A stretch of 64,000 nucleotides of DNA from Silvibacterium bohemicum (GCF_001006305.1 NZ_LBHJ01000007.1:1-64000); one strand, 5' to 3'. Counted from the first letter of the stretch, positions 7,961 through 19,220 are shown. Notes: generated from the sequence alone by a model not told the origin. A program made the numbers and translations.

Positions 7961-8833
7961 TTGTTGCAATGTGGTCACAGCAGACTGCTCGTGCCATACG
8001 AAATGGACTGCCCTAAACCGATGCTCGTCGCTTACGATGAAGCACATAGCCGGTATCCGTCCATCAGGAGGATGCTGGGTCTGATTCTCGGATGGAACAT
8101 GGATAAAGCTTTTGAACCTGCCTCACGTAACGAAGAAAGAAGACAGGCGGAATGGCGAAAGCACCTTGTGCTCTCCCGTTCTTTCAGCCGCTGCACACCT
8201 CTACCGTGGGCTCACGGCGAGTGCGAATGTGTGTATTGGGATACGCATGTAACAGCTGCATCGGATCCGGAACGGAATGTATATCGGAAGGGTTACAGAC
8301 GCAGATACCTCAATTGGGTAAAAGCGTTTTGCGAATCTCTCGATACGGATGTGGACAATGCCCTCACAAAGCTGTCGCGGGAGGGTCAGTGCATTCCGTG
8401 CCTGGGAAGAATGATCTATGAGTGTCTTGTGGTGGAGGTGGAAGCACCATATGCAGCACTGCTGAGCACGTTGCCCGGATTACCAAACACGAGAGTAACG
8501 CTTAATCTGGAAGCACCGACTGACCGCGCGGCCATTGAGGCCAGAGATAGTATGCGATCTGGAGCAATCGCTGCGCTCGTTATCTCCGTTAAGAAAATGT
8601 GCGAGCGGGCATACCTAAAAGAGCTTGTCAAAGTGCTTAATCATGGACGCAAACAGAACGCGGCGCACCAGCACTTGAAATTTGGTCGTCTACACTTCAA
8701 TCTGATAACAACCGAATTCACCGTAAGTATGCTCAAGCAGCGAGCGCAGACTGGGACCTACAAGCGTGCATTCCAAGCATTGACCAAGAATCGTCCGATG
8801 GACCAATGGGGAAATATGGACTTTCTCCTGTAG
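7961..8833 (+). CDS. orphan hypothetical protein, 290 residues
   Basis: A single long frame with codon use similar to a real gene but lower GC than the chromosomal genes to the right. The N-terminal 25 residues may be untranslated leader, as other starts (ATG at 8003 and 8021) are possible. Features seen: a basic helical segment (VYRKGYRRRYLNWVKAF), a CIPCLG pair near residue 145, a central EVEAPYAALLSTLPGLP stretch, and a second basic region (VLNHGRKQNAAHQHLKFG). I see no known domain. It ends about 90 bases before the IS66 target duplication. Could be a phage or island cargo gene. Confidence 0.5.
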   Translation: MLQCGHSRLLVPYEMDCPKPMLVAYDEAHSRYPSIRRMLGLILGWNMDKAFEPASRNEERRQAEWRKHLVLSRSFSRCTPLPWAHGECECVYWDTHVTAASDPERNVYRKGYRRRYLNWVKAFCESLDTDVDNALTKLSREGQCIPCLGRMIYECLVVEVEAPYAALLSTLPGLPNTRVTLNLEAPTDRAAIEARDSMRSGAIAALVISVKKMCERAYLKELVKVLNHGRKQNAAHQHLKFGRLHFNLITTEFTVSMLKQRAQTGTYKRAFQALTKNRPMDQWGNMDFLL

Positions 8834-8986
8834 CATTCACAGAAAACAATGGGGCTGTTCTGGATAACGAGATCGTTTTACTCGTCCAGAGCAGCTCTTT
8901 ATTATTTGCGTGCTAAACGTGTGACCAGCGTAAGCGTCCGGAGTTCCCATCTGGCGGCCGACCGGTTATGCGGATGTGCATGTTGC

Positions 8987-9385
8987 ATGATCCATTCAGA
9001 GGACGGGGATGCAGCGCGGCGCGCGCGAAGACGCAGGTCTGGGTCGGAGAAGCTTCAGATTGTGCGTTTAACGATGGAGCCGGGCGCCAGTGTCGCTGAG
9101 ATCGCACGCGCACACGGAGTGAACGCCAACCAGGTCTTCAAGTGGCGTCTGCTGTTCAAGAGAGGCCAGTTGGTTGACGGCGCAAGCAGAAGAGCGGCGT
9201 TACTGCCGGTGACGATTTCCGCACAAGTAGAAGCCGCGCCGGAACCGAGCGAAGAAGCTGGTCCCCGGCAAGCGCCGAGTGGCGGCGCCATTCACATCGA
9301 GCTCGCCGGCAGAGCCAACATCAGCGTTGAGAGTGGAGCCGATGCAGCCCTGTTGCGCTGTGTTCTGGAGAGCTTGCGCAAGTGA
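8987..9385 (+). CDS. tnpA: IS66 accessory protein TnpA
   Basis: The 132-residue product has the MerR/transposase-type helix-turn-helix of IS66 TnpA (EKLQIVRLTMEPGASVAEIA, RAHGVNANQVFKWRLLFKRG) followed by a proline and alanine rich linker and a conserved tail (IHIELAGRANISVESGADAALLRCVLESLRK region). The ATG at 8987 is preferred to 8849 because the latter lies outside the element. Its stop overlaps the GTG start of tnpB. Confidence 0.85.
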   Translation: MIHSEDGDAARRARRRRSGSEKLQIVRLTMEPGASVAEIARAHGVNANQVFKWRLLFKRGQLVDGASRRAALLPVTISAQVEAAPEPSEEAGPRQAPSGGAIHIELAGRANISVESGADAALLRCVLESLRK

Positions 9386-9717
9386 TCCATCTTCCAGCAG
9401 GAACGAAGATCTGGTTGGCAGCCGGGATCACCGACATGCGTCGAGGTTTCGATGGGCTCAGTGCACAGGTTCAGACGGTGTTGCAGCAGCAACCGTTCTC
9501 CGGCCATGTGTTTTTGTTCCGCGGGCGCAGAGGTGACATCGTAAAGTGCCTCTGGTTTGACGGCGACGGACTTTGTCTTTTCGCGAAGCGCTTAGAAAAG
9601 GGACGCTTCGTTTGGCCGCAGGCAACAGAAGGCGCTGTATGCTTATCCCGCGCCCAGCTTTCGATGCTGCTGGAGGGCATCGATTGGCGGCGCCCTCAGC
9701 GAACATGGACACCGTGA
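9382..9717 (+). CDS. tnpB: IS66 accessory protein TnpB
   Basis: The 111-residue product is a full-length IS66 Orf2: GTKIWLAAGITDMRRGFDGL near the start, then HVFLFRGRRGDIVKCLWFDG and GLCLFAKRLEKGRFVWP. It starts with GTG overlapping the tnpA stop (GTGA), so translation is probably coupled. TnpB is needed with TnpA for efficient transposition in several IS66 members, but its biochemical role is unclear. Confidence 0.9.
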   Translation: MIHLPAGTKIWLAAGITDMRRGFDGLSAQVQTVLQQQPFSGHVFLFRGRRGDIVKCLWFDGDGLCLFAKRLEKGRFVWPQATEGAVCLSRAQLSMLLEGIDWRRPQRTWTP

Positions 9718-9806
9718 GATCGCGGTGTGATTGATTGCGCAGATTCCCCCGTGTTTATACGGGCGTAGTGGATGCGTTGGTGTTCGATCGATGGCATACT
9801 TTTGCC

Positions 9807-11407
9807 ATGCTTCCCGCTCCGCTGCCAGATCTCGATGGGCTCGATCCTGAGGCGCTGAAGGCGCTGTTGATCGCGAAGCATAACGAGTCCGTCGAGCAGC
9901 ACAAGCGGCTGCGTTCGACTTGGCAAGAGATCGAGCATCTGAAGCTTGTGATCGAGAAGTACCGGCGGATGATCTTCGGGCGCAAGAGTGAAAAGCTCAC
10001 CAGAGAGCTTGAGCAGCTGGAACTTCGCCTCGAAGAACTGGAGACGACTCAAGCCGCGGATCAGCCAGCTGAAGATGCTGCTGAAGCTGAGCAGCCGGGC
10101 CCGCCCAGTTCCGTTTCGAAGCCAGCAGGAACGCGTCCAAGGCGCAGGCCGCTTCCAGAAGATCTTCCACGCGAAGTGATCACGCACATGCCTGAGCACG
10201 ATTCATGCCCGTGCTGTAGAGGTGAACTTCGTCAGTTCGGAGAAGATGTTTCCGAACAACTGGAGCGCATCCCCGCCACGTTCAAGGTCATTCGCCATGT
10301 CAGGCTAAGTTCACGTGCTCTGCATGCGATCGCGTCGTCGAAGCTCCTGCGCCTTCGCGGCCGATCGCATACGGTCTGCCTGGACCTGATCTGCTGGCGC
10401 ATGTACTGGTATCCAAGTTCGGCGGCCACCAGCCTCTCTATCGACAGTCCGGGATCTTCGCAAGAGAAGGCATCGATCTGGATCGCTCGACCCTGGCCGG
10501 CTGGGTTGGTGCGGCCAGGGAGTTGCTCGCTCCGCTGGTGGATCAGATCAGCAAGCATGTCCTGACCGCATCGAAGATCCATGCCGATGACACGCCGGTT
10601 CCAGTACTTGCGCCAGGCAACGGTAAAACGAAGACTGGCCGCCTCTGGACCTATGTCCGCGATGATAGGCCGGCTGCACAGATCACCGCCCCCGCCGTCT
10701 GGTTCGCCTACTCGGAAGACAGCAAGGGGGAGCATCCGCAGCGGCATCTGAAGAACTACTCCGGTGCTTTGCAAGCAGACGCCTACAGCGGCCTGCGGCA
10801 CTTGTATGAGGGTGGCCGGATCTACGAAGTGTCGTGCTGGGCGCATGCTAGACGCAAGTTCCACGACATCCACGTGACTCATCGATCACCTATCACCACT
10901 GAAGCGCTCAACCGGATCGGTGCCCTCTACGGAATCGAAGAGCAAGTTCGAGGCAGGCCGCCCGATCTTCGCCGCTCTGTTCGCCAGGACCAGGCCAGAC
11001 CGCTCTTCCAGGACCTACGCCGATGGATGGAGAAGGTGCGACAGTCGTTGTCGCGCAAGAGCGATACTGCCGGCGCAATCGCCTATGTTCTGTCGCACTG
11101 GCGTGCTCTCACGCGCTACGTCGATGACGGCCTGCTGGAGATCGACAACAGTGCGGCCGAGAGAGCACTGCGTGCGGTCTCCATCGGAAGGAAGAATTAC
11201 CTCTTCTTCGGCGCCGACTCCGGCGGTGTGCGGGCCGCGTCGTTCTACAGCCTGATCGGCACCGCCAAGCTGAACGGCATCGACCCCTCGTTCTACCTGC
11301 GCGCCGTCCTGGCACGCATAGCCGAACACCCGATCAACCGCATCGCCGATCTGCTGCCCTGGAACCTGACTGCAACCCTCCAATCACACCCCGCAGAAGC
11401 GGCTTAA
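9807..11407 (+). pseudogene. tnpC: IS66 transposase TnpC, frameshifted
   Basis: Starting at ATG 9807 the product has the IS66 leucine-zipper region (LKLVIEKYRRMIFGRKSEKL), a linker and the CPCC zinc-type motif (HDSCPCCRGEL). At about 10303, after FKVIRHVR, the frame must change by one base to continue as KFTCSACDRVVEAPAPSRPI, matching a lost C in AGGC-TAAG. The second part is complete to 11407 and carries the DDE catalytic residues: D in IHADDTPVPVL, D in LQADAYSGL and E in IDNSAAERALR. As read, the element lacks a functional transposase unless the deletion is a sequence error. Confidence 0.85.
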
Positions 11408-11492
11408 GACCCGAATAGGTGCCCACCTAAATAAGCGGACACCTATTTAAGGGTCGGTCCAGCCCGTCAACATGGGAGCTTCGCACGCTTAC

Positions 11493-11919
11493 TGACCAGC
11501 GGAAGCTGTGGCAGTTATTCTTAGTCTGTTAGCGCTCGCGGTCAGATAGTTGTGGTGCGTCCGCCCAGAAGAATCCTCATCCCATTCCATTGAAAACGTG
11601 TGCGATGCTGCGCAAACGCGCCTTTTAGATTCCCACAACACCCCAGGCCCAAATCAAGTCGAGACTATTTTAGCGTCTGCACAAGATGCTGGTGACGACC
11701 GACCATCCGTGCAATACAACACGCCACTCCACTGAATGGTGCGGTTCCATCTGCGTGCGGCGCATCATCTCCATCGCGCCAAGCTGGGATACAACACAGT
11801 GTCTTAGCGCACAAGTCGATCCTTCACCAGCAGCCAGGCTCTTCAGACGCACAAGTTATTGAGCAGTGAGGATACCCGAGCACATTAAACCCACAACCCA
11901 ACAATAACCGACGAATAAT
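11493..11919. other. gene-poor stretch upstream of recombinase pair
   Basis: The first eight bases are the right copy of the IS66 target duplication. The remainder shows no supported gene on either strand. It presumably carries the promoter of the recombinase genes, but I cannot point to convincing -35 and -10 boxes. Confidence 0.35.
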
Positions 11920-13746
11920 ATGAAGAAAAAACAACGCAATCCCAAATCCGCACTTATTGATTCAGGCCAGGAACCGGCTGCCGTTTACGCTCGTATGTCG
12001 GACGACCAGCAGAGAAAAGCTAGCATCGATGACCAGATCCGAAACTGCCATGAGATGGCAGAAGAAAAGAGCTGGAGCATCAGTAAACAACACACATATT
12101 GCGACGAGGGCAAGACCGGAACGACGATGTTTGATCGGCCAGGTTTTGCGGCTCTACGTGCTGCATACAAACGACCGGATACTCCTTTCAGGAGGATCAT
12201 CATCGACGACACCTCGCGCATGGGACGCAACGAAGCCGATGTGCATCGCGTCCTCGACGAACTCGAATACTATGGCATCCATATCTATTTTGCGAGCGAT
12301 GGTCTCGACTCGCAGAACCCATGGTTCCGTGACGCTTTTTCTGCCAAGGCTAGGCAGGACGCGCAATTCTCAAAAACACATGGGAAGCGAGTGCGCCGTG
12401 GAAGGATTGGCCTCTTTGAAAAAGGGCTAAACCCTGGTTGGACCTGCTACGGCTATCGCAACGTACCGCTCCACAACGAAACCAATCCAGATGCTCGTGG
12501 TCGTGCTGCCACGCTTGGTATGAAGGAGGAGATTGATACGGAAGAGGCCAGGATCGTAGTCCTTATCTACATGTGGTATTCGCAAGGATTGAGTTTGCGC
12601 CAGATCGTGGTACGGCTAAACACCGATCGTATGCCACCTCCGCGCAAATGCGGCAGAAAGATTAAATCGTGCTCCTGGGCGCGGAGTGCCGTCGATTACA
12701 TCCTCAAAAACGAGCGCTACAGAGGGATTCTGGTCTACGGGCGTACCACGCAGATTCGCAACCCCGAAAACGGAAAAATGACACAGCGCAGACACCCGGA
12801 GAGGGAGTGGCGCCGCTCGTGTCGTCCGGAGCTTCGTATTGTCGACGAAGATCTCTGGGGAAGGGTGAATGTGGAGCGGACGAGGCGGAGCTGTGTCGGC
12901 CTCGCCCGCGCCGGGGGACTGAACCGTACCGACAAGAGCAGGACATACTTTCTGAGTGGTCTCCTTGAATGCGGCGTCTGCGGGGCGAACTATAATCTTC
13001 GCAGCCATGGGCGCTACTCTTGCTCGAACTATATGTGGCGCGACGGCTGCTCGAACTCCGCGACATTCCGGCGCGAGGATGTTGAGAGGTCTCTGATCTC
13101 TGCCCTTTCTAACAAGCTCCGTAGCCCGGAGCTGCGCGAGTCCCTGGCTAAATCGGTCTTCACGTTTCTGAAATCCGAGAAGGCGCGAAGCAGGCAGAGT
13201 CACGACCATGTCGGCTCTCGCAAGGCACAACTGGAATCGGCACTGAAAGTCGAGGAAGGCCGCCGCGACAACCTTGTGCATGCGATCGCAGTAGGTGGCG
13301 ATATGCGCTCGCTTGTAGATGCTCTTGCTGGCAGCGAAAGCGAGATCGAAGTTCTCGCACAGAAACTCGCAGAACTTACGCCTCCAACGACGAGCAAGGA
13401 TGCCCGTTTTAACGAAATCCGCAAGTTTGTCGATCGGCATACTGATTCGTTCGAACAAATTCTACTCGGGGCCGCGGAGGCTCTGAAGATCGAGTTTCAG
13501 CGCCGGATCTCCCCGGCTCTGACTGTGACACCAGTTGACGAGAAAGAAGGGCGCGTCTTCTGCGTCACCGGAGGTATTGGTCTTTTCTCGCCTGCGGAGG
13601 GGGAGATGCTGTCCGAACAGGTAAACCAGATCGGACAGCACTGCACCATCCCCATCGACATCAAGATTCCATTGTGTGTGCTGCGGAAAAGGAAGAGTTC
13701 TGAGCGCGTGGCACACGCTGCTAAAACATCGCCACAATATGGCTAA
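11920..13746 (+). CDS. large serine recombinase 1
   Basis: The 608-residue protein has the three parts of large serine recombinases: a resolvase catalytic domain (about 18-165) with nucleophile Ser27 in VYARMSDDQ and the active-site arginines in DDTSRMGRNEAD; a recombinase domain (about 185-310) ending in SAVDYILKNERYRGILVYG; and a zinc ribbon (about 350-385) with ECGVCG and a second cysteine pair (YSC...GCSN). A coiled-coil segment follows. It catalyses site-specific integration or excision of the island. It is 354 bases upstream of a second recombinase in the same orientation, with a small ORF between. Confidence 0.88.
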   Translation: MKKKQRNPKSALIDSGQEPAAVYARMSDDQQRKASIDDQIRNCHEMAEEKSWSISKQHTYCDEGKTGTTMFDRPGFAALRAAYKRPDTPFRRIIIDDTSRMGRNEADVHRVLDELEYYGIHIYFASDGLDSQNPWFRDAFSAKARQDAQFSKTHGKRVRRGRIGLFEKGLNPGWTCYGYRNVPLHNETNPDARGRAATLGMKEEIDTEEARIVVLIYMWYSQGLSLRQIVVRLNTDRMPPPRKCGRKIKSCSWARSAVDYILKNERYRGILVYGRTTQIRNPENGKMTQRRHPEREWRRSCRPELRIVDEDLWGRVNVERTRRSCVGLARAGGLNRTDKSRTYFLSGLLECGVCGANYNLRSHGRYSCSNYMWRDGCSNSATFRREDVERSLISALSNKLRSPELRESLAKSVFTFLKSEKARSRQSHDHVGSRKAQLESALKVEEGRRDNLVHAIAVGGDMRSLVDALAGSESEIEVLAQKLAELTPPTTSKDARFNEIRKFVDRHTDSFEQILLGAAEALKIEFQRRISPALTVTPVDEKEGRVFCVTGGIGLFSPAEGEMLSEQVNQIGQHCTIPIDIKIPLCVLRKRKSSERVAHAAKTSPQYG

Positions 13747-13823
13747 GTAGTAAGTCAGCGATCAGACAAAAGCTAGCGAAGGACTCTACTTTCTTGTTGC
13801 AATGCTGGGTTAAATAGCCGCGC

Positions 13824-14100
13824 ATGATCGCGCGAAATATACGGGTGCGTGTGGGGAACAAAGCACAAATCGGTTCGGGGCTGCGCCGGAATAACTGGCC
13901 GCGCAATACTGCCGCATCTGGTAGGCAGTCGAAAGCCGCGGAGGGACCATATCCCGATATAAGCCAGCGAGTGAAATCCGCTGCACATGCAGTGCCCGAT
14001 CAGCAAGTCGCAACAGCAAAGGTAAGAAATGAAATATCTCCCGAGGTACAGGACTGGTTGAATAAAGTTGTCCTACCAATATTGAAGAAAGTGATTTTTA

Positions 14101-14108
<8 letters not shown>
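13824..14108 (+). CDS. small basic protein coupled to recombinase 2
   Basis: A 94-residue frame whose stop overlaps the start of the downstream recombinase (ATGCCTGA), the pattern of translational coupling. It is arginine and lysine rich in the first half and predicted helical at the end (EVQDWLNKVVLPILKKVIF). I do not recognise it. Directionality factors for serine integrases are small, diverse basic proteins, which makes that role possible, but this is inference from position and size only. Confidence 0.4.
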
Positions 14109-15723
<1,615 letters not shown>

Positions 15724-15871
15724 CTTTCATAATAGCAACCGATTCGGGGTGGGTCAATCGAGGTCGGCTGTTGAAATTCCTGCTCATCCCATTACTGGAT
15801 CCAAGGCCGCCGCATACTGGACCCCGATCACCCAAGCACCAAAGGTGGAAACCAGCGAGCACAAGTCCGAC

Positions 15872-15945
15872 TGGAGAGATACTCGAGCAGAGAGGGAAGT
15901 GGCTACTGCGGCTCGCTATAAGCCGCAGTGGAGAAATACCCGAGC
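15872..15945 (+). repeat. short near-repeats around a perfect hairpin
   Basis: TGGAGAGATACTCGAGC at 15872-15888 and TGGAGAAATACCCGAGC at 15929-15945 differ at two positions. Between them lies a hairpin at 15905-15929 with a 9-bp perfect stem (ACTGCGGCT / AGCCGCAGT). There is no T run on either strand. It occupies the gap between the tRNA and the fucosidase 3' end. Confidence 0.5.
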
Positions 15946-15968
15946 CACATCTCCGCCGCTCCCGCGCA

Positions 15969-17546
15969 TTATCGCGCCGCGGCGATGCGGAAGCTATAGG
16001 CATACTCGCCTGCTGGTTTCGCAGGCAGCTGCAAGTGCAGGCCGTCAGCCTCTTGCTTCCATGACACCTTTCCGTCAGAGCCCAGCAGAGTAACCCCTCC
16101 TACCTGAAAATTGCTCGCAGGGGTCAGAGAGTGAACGATCAGCTGCCCATCCAGCGGCCAGCCCAGTGCAATCGCATAGAGCGCGCCGTCTTTTGTCGTG
16201 AAGCGGATGTCCTGGGCGGTGAAGGTTCCCGCCGCATCATCGTGGAAGGAGCCACCAACAATCTTCGTCGGACCCTCCCCATAGATAGTCCATGGCCGCG
16301 TGCCGTAGATCGCGTCGCCGTTAATCTTCAGCCATGCACCGATCTGGCGAAGGATAGTCTGCGCTTCGTCGGGAATCGTCCCGTCCGACTTCGGACCGAT
16401 GTTGAGCAGCAGGTTTCCGTTCTTGCTGACCACGTCCACGAGATGCCACACGATCGACTGCGGTGACTTGTAGGTATCGCCCTTGACGAATCCCCACGAG
16501 GCCTGGCTGATGGAAGTGTCCGTCTGCCAGTGCTGGGTGCGAATCTCATCCAGCCCGCCGCGCTCGATATCCAGCACGGTCGTGCCGTCGGGAAAGGCAT
16601 CGTTCTTGCGGAAGAGCACCGGCTGCTGTCCCTGCTTGGACGCCTCGTTGTAGTAGAAGGCCGCAAAGCGCTGCAGGTAAGGCTGAAATTCCTTCTGCTC
16701 CACCCACCAGTCGAAATACACCAGCTCAGGATGGTAGCGCTCCACCATCTCGCCAGCGCGTGCCAGCCAGTCATTCAAATAAGCTGCATCGGGATGACCA
16801 GTGCCGTTCTTTTCCGGATCGATGCCGACGTGAGCCGGCCCATAAAGCGAGGCGTATTTCGGATCCTGCACATCGGAGGGGAACGCCCGTCCGCCATTCA
16901 TGAACCAGTAGTGCTCGGCGCGATGGTTCGACGCGCCGAAGTGCAGCCCCTCCGCGCGAATCGCCTTCGCCAAGTCTCCGATAAGGTCTCGCTTCGGCCC
17001 CATCTTGCCCGCGGACCAGTCGGTAAGATTCGAAGGGAACATCGGAAATCCATCATGGTGCTCGGACACCGGAATCACATACTTTGCGCCCGACTCCTTG
17101 AAGAGAGCGGCCCAGGCTGCCGGGTCGAAGTGCTCGGCATGGAACATGGGGATGAAATCTTTATAGCCAAACTTCGTCTGCGGCCCGTAGGTTTCCACCT
17201 CATACTTGAACTCGGGCGAATCCTGGCGGTACATATTGCGCGGATACCACTCATTGCCGAAGGCCGGCACTGAATAGAGGCCCCAATGAATGAAGATGCC
17301 GAATTTCGCATCCTGGTACCACTCCGGGATCTTGTAACCTTTGAGCGAATCCCAATTGGGCTGGAACGGGCCTTCCCCCGCCTGCTTATCGACCGACTTC
17401 AGAATTTCTTCGCGGGCGTGGTCATATTTGGCCACCGATTTTTGCCAGACCAGATCGTCCGCGTCGGGCTGTTGGGCGAGGCAGGGAAGTGCGGCAATGA
17501 AAGCGGTACCAATGCAGGATGCCAGGACCATATTACGAATGCGCAT
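15969..17546 (-). CDS. secreted alpha-L-fucosidase, GH29
   Basis: The 525-residue protein starts with a signal peptide (residues 1 to about 24, ending LPCLAQ). The mature part has GH29 landmarks: WYQDAKFGIFIHWGLYSVPA, the HHDGF motif (VSEHHDGFPMF), and the LVYFDWW segment where the family's nucleophilic aspartate lies. A beta-sandwich C-terminal domain follows (from about residue 430). It would release fucose from polysaccharides in the periplasm or outside. It is divergent from ffh, with 113 bases between them for both promoters. Confidence 0.92.
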   Translation of the reverse strand: MRIRNMVLASCIGTAFIAALPCLAQQPDADDLVWQKSVAKYDHAREEILKSVDKQAGEGPFQPNWDSLKGYKIPEWYQDAKFGIFIHWGLYSVPAFGNEWYPRNMYRQDSPEFKYEVETYGPQTKFGYKDFIPMFHAEHFDPAAWAALFKESGAKYVIPVSEHHDGFPMFPSNLTDWSAGKMGPKRDLIGDLAKAIRAEGLHFGASNHRAEHYWFMNGGRAFPSDVQDPKYASLYGPAHVGIDPEKNGTGHPDAAYLNDWLARAGEMVERYHPELVYFDWWVEQKEFQPYLQRFAAFYYNEASKQGQQPVLFRKNDAFPDGTTVLDIERGGLDEIRTQHWQTDTSISQASWGFVKGDTYKSPQSIVWHLVDVVSKNGNLLLNIGPKSDGTIPDEAQTILRQIGAWLKINGDAIYGTRPWTIYGEGPTKIVGGSFHDDAAGTFTAQDIRFTTKDGALYAIALGWPLDGQLIVHSLTPASNFQVGGVTLLGSDGKVSWKQEADGLHLQLPAKPAGEYAYSFRIAAAR

Positions 17547-17659
17547 TCAGTCTCCTTCAAACCGTGTATCCGTCTTGAAAGCCAGCTTACACCGTGAGGC
17601 TCAGGCCCTGGAGCGAGCCGTCACCCACGATTGCAGGCTGATAAACTCTATAACAAGCC

Positions 17660-19033
17660 ATGTTTGAAAATCTTTCCGAAAAACTGCAGCGCGCCTTCAA
17701 AAATCTTCGCGGCCAGGGCTCCATCACCGAGGAGAACATTCAGGAAGCGCTGCGCGAAATACGCATCGCACTGCTCGAGGCCGACGTTAATCTAAACGTC
17801 GCCAAGGATCTTATTGAGCACATCCGCGAGAAGGCCGTCGGCCAGCAAGTGATGACGGCGCTCTCGCCCACCGAGCAGGTCGTCAAAATCATTCGCGATG
17901 AGTTGGTCGCGCTGCTGGGCAAAGACACCGCGCGCTTCCAGTTCGCGTCCAAACCGCCAACGGTGATCCTGATGGCCGGCTTGCAGGGCTCGGGTAAAAC
18001 GACCACCTCCGGAAAGCTCGCCGCATGGCTGCAAAAGGGCGGCCATCGTCCCATGCTGGTTTCTGTGGACGTCTATCGCCCTGCGGCGCGCGAACAGTTG
18101 AAGGTCGTGGCCGCGTCCATCAAGGCCAAAATCTACGAGGGCGACACCAAGGGCGAAGCCGCAGGCACGCCTTTGGTAGAGCGCTTGGCCAAGGAAGCTC
18201 GCCGCGAAGCCGTCATCAGCGGCTGCGACACGCTTATCGTCGACACCGCCGGCCGCCTGCATATCGATTCCGACCTGATGGACGAGATGGCGAAGCTCAA
18301 GTCGCTGCTCGCACCGCAGGAGATCCTCTTCGTGGCCGACGCCATGACCGGCCAGGACGCGGTGCGCTCGGCTGAGGAGTTCCACAAACGGCTCGCGCTC
18401 ACCGGCGTCGTCCTCACCAAGATGGATGGCGACGCACGGGGCGGCGCTGCATTGTCGATTCGGCACGTGACCGGCCAGCCAGTGAAGTTCATCGGCACAG
18501 GTGAAAGGCCCGATGCCTTCGAGCCTTTCCATCCGGACCGCATCGTCAGCCGCATCCTGGGCATGGGCGACATCATGACGCTCATCGAAAAGGCCGAGGA
18601 GACGCTGGATCGCAAGAAGTCCGAGGAGTTCGCCAAGAAGGCGCTCAGCGGCGACGGATTTTCGCTGGAAGATTTCCGCGATCAGCTCCGCCAGATCCGC
18701 AAGTTAGGCTCCCTGCAAAGCATCATGAAGATGCTGCCTTCCGTCGGCCCCTTTGCCGGCATGCAGCAAATGGCCGATCAGGTGGACGAAAAACAGTTCA
18801 CTCGCGTCGAAGCCATCATCAACTCCATGACCCAGAAAGAACGCAACAACCACGAAATCATCTCCGGCAGCCGCCGCAAGCGCATTGCCACCGGATCAGG
18901 AACCAGCGTCCAGGAAGTAAATCAGCTCCTGCGGCAGTACGCGCAGATGCGCAAGATGTTCAAAGGCGTAGGCAAGGGCGGACTGCTGCAACGCCGCGCC
19001 ATGGGCATGCTCGGCGGCATGAAGGGGCGCTAG
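17660..19033 (+). CDS. ffh: signal recognition particle GTPase Ffh
   Basis: The 457-residue protein is full length. The N domain (1-95) is followed by the G domain with G1 GLQGSGKTT at 107-115, DVYRPAAREQL, DTAGR, and TKMDGDARGG. The methionine-rich M domain (from about 330) includes GPFAGMQ, SMTQKERNN and the RNA-binding SGSRRKRIATGSG segment. With 4.5S RNA it delivers nascent membrane and secreted proteins to FtsY. It stands alone as a transcription unit, closed by the terminator at 19186. Confidence 0.97.
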   Translation: MFENLSEKLQRAFKNLRGQGSITEENIQEALREIRIALLEADVNLNVAKDLIEHIREKAVGQQVMTALSPTEQVVKIIRDELVALLGKDTARFQFASKPPTVILMAGLQGSGKTTTSGKLAAWLQKGGHRPMLVSVDVYRPAAREQLKVVAASIKAKIYEGDTKGEAAGTPLVERLAKEARREAVISGCDTLIVDTAGRLHIDSDLMDEMAKLKSLLAPQEILFVADAMTGQDAVRSAEEFHKRLALTGVVLTKMDGDARGGAALSIRHVTGQPVKFIGTGERPDAFEPFHPDRIVSRILGMGDIMTLIEKAEETLDRKKSEEFAKKALSGDGFSLEDFRDQLRQIRKLGSLQSIMKMLPSVGPFAGMQQMADQVDEKQFTRVEAIINSMTQKERNNHEIISGSRRKRIATGSGTSVQEVNQLLRQYAQMRKMFKGVGKGGLLQRRAMGMLGGMKGR

Positions 19034-19062
19034 CGTCCCAAGTCGGCGATTCCTTGCAAAAG

Positions 19063-19110
19063 TTTGTCATCCCGACCGTAGCGAAGCGGATTGGAGGGAG
19101 CTGGAGTTTT
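19063..19110 (+). repeat. dispersed intergenic repeat, copy 1
   Basis: TTTGTCATCCCGACCGTAGC continues as GAAGCG and a GGAGG-containing stretch; the same 26 bases recur at 20992. It lies between ffh and its terminator. Related GTCATCC...AGCGAAGCG blocks are frequent intergenic repeats in Acidobacteriaceae. Confidence 0.7.
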
Positions 19111-19185
19111 GAGCACCGGCGCAGGAGTGCGAAAGGAAAAGCGCTTAAGAGAGTGGAACGCTTTACGGAAAAAGAACCAATGAGC

Positions 19186-19220
19186 GGAGGGCGCTTCAGA
19201 CGAAGCGCCCTCTGTTTTTT
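19186..19220 (+). terminator. intrinsic terminator after ffh
   Basis: An 11-bp perfect stem (GAGGGCGCTTC pairing with GAAGCGCCCTC) with a four-base loop is followed by TGTTTTTT. It ends the ffh unit and insulates the toxin-antitoxin pair. Confidence 0.85.

Larger units (their letters stand above)
8930..11492 (+). mobile_element. IS66-family insertion sequence, 2.56 kb
   Basis: The left end at 8930 and right end at 11492 are imperfect inverted repeats starting GTAAGCGT, with 18 of the first 21 positions matching. The 8-base TGACCAGC occurs immediately outside both ends (8922-8929 and 11493-11500), the target duplication length expected for IS66. Inside are the three standard genes in order. 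The perfect duplication points to a fairly recent insertion, but tnpC is frameshifted. A short inverted repeat (ATAGGTG ... CACCTAT) lies at about 11416-11454 between tnpC and the right end. Confidence 0.92.

Noticed and set aside
12616-13458. 280-codon minus-strand frame
   Set aside because: Antisense to the first serine recombinase, no start signal or domain.
17630-17656. Possible promoter before ffh (TTGCAG, TATAAC)
   Set aside because: The boxes are only about 12 bases apart, too close for a sigma-70 promoter.
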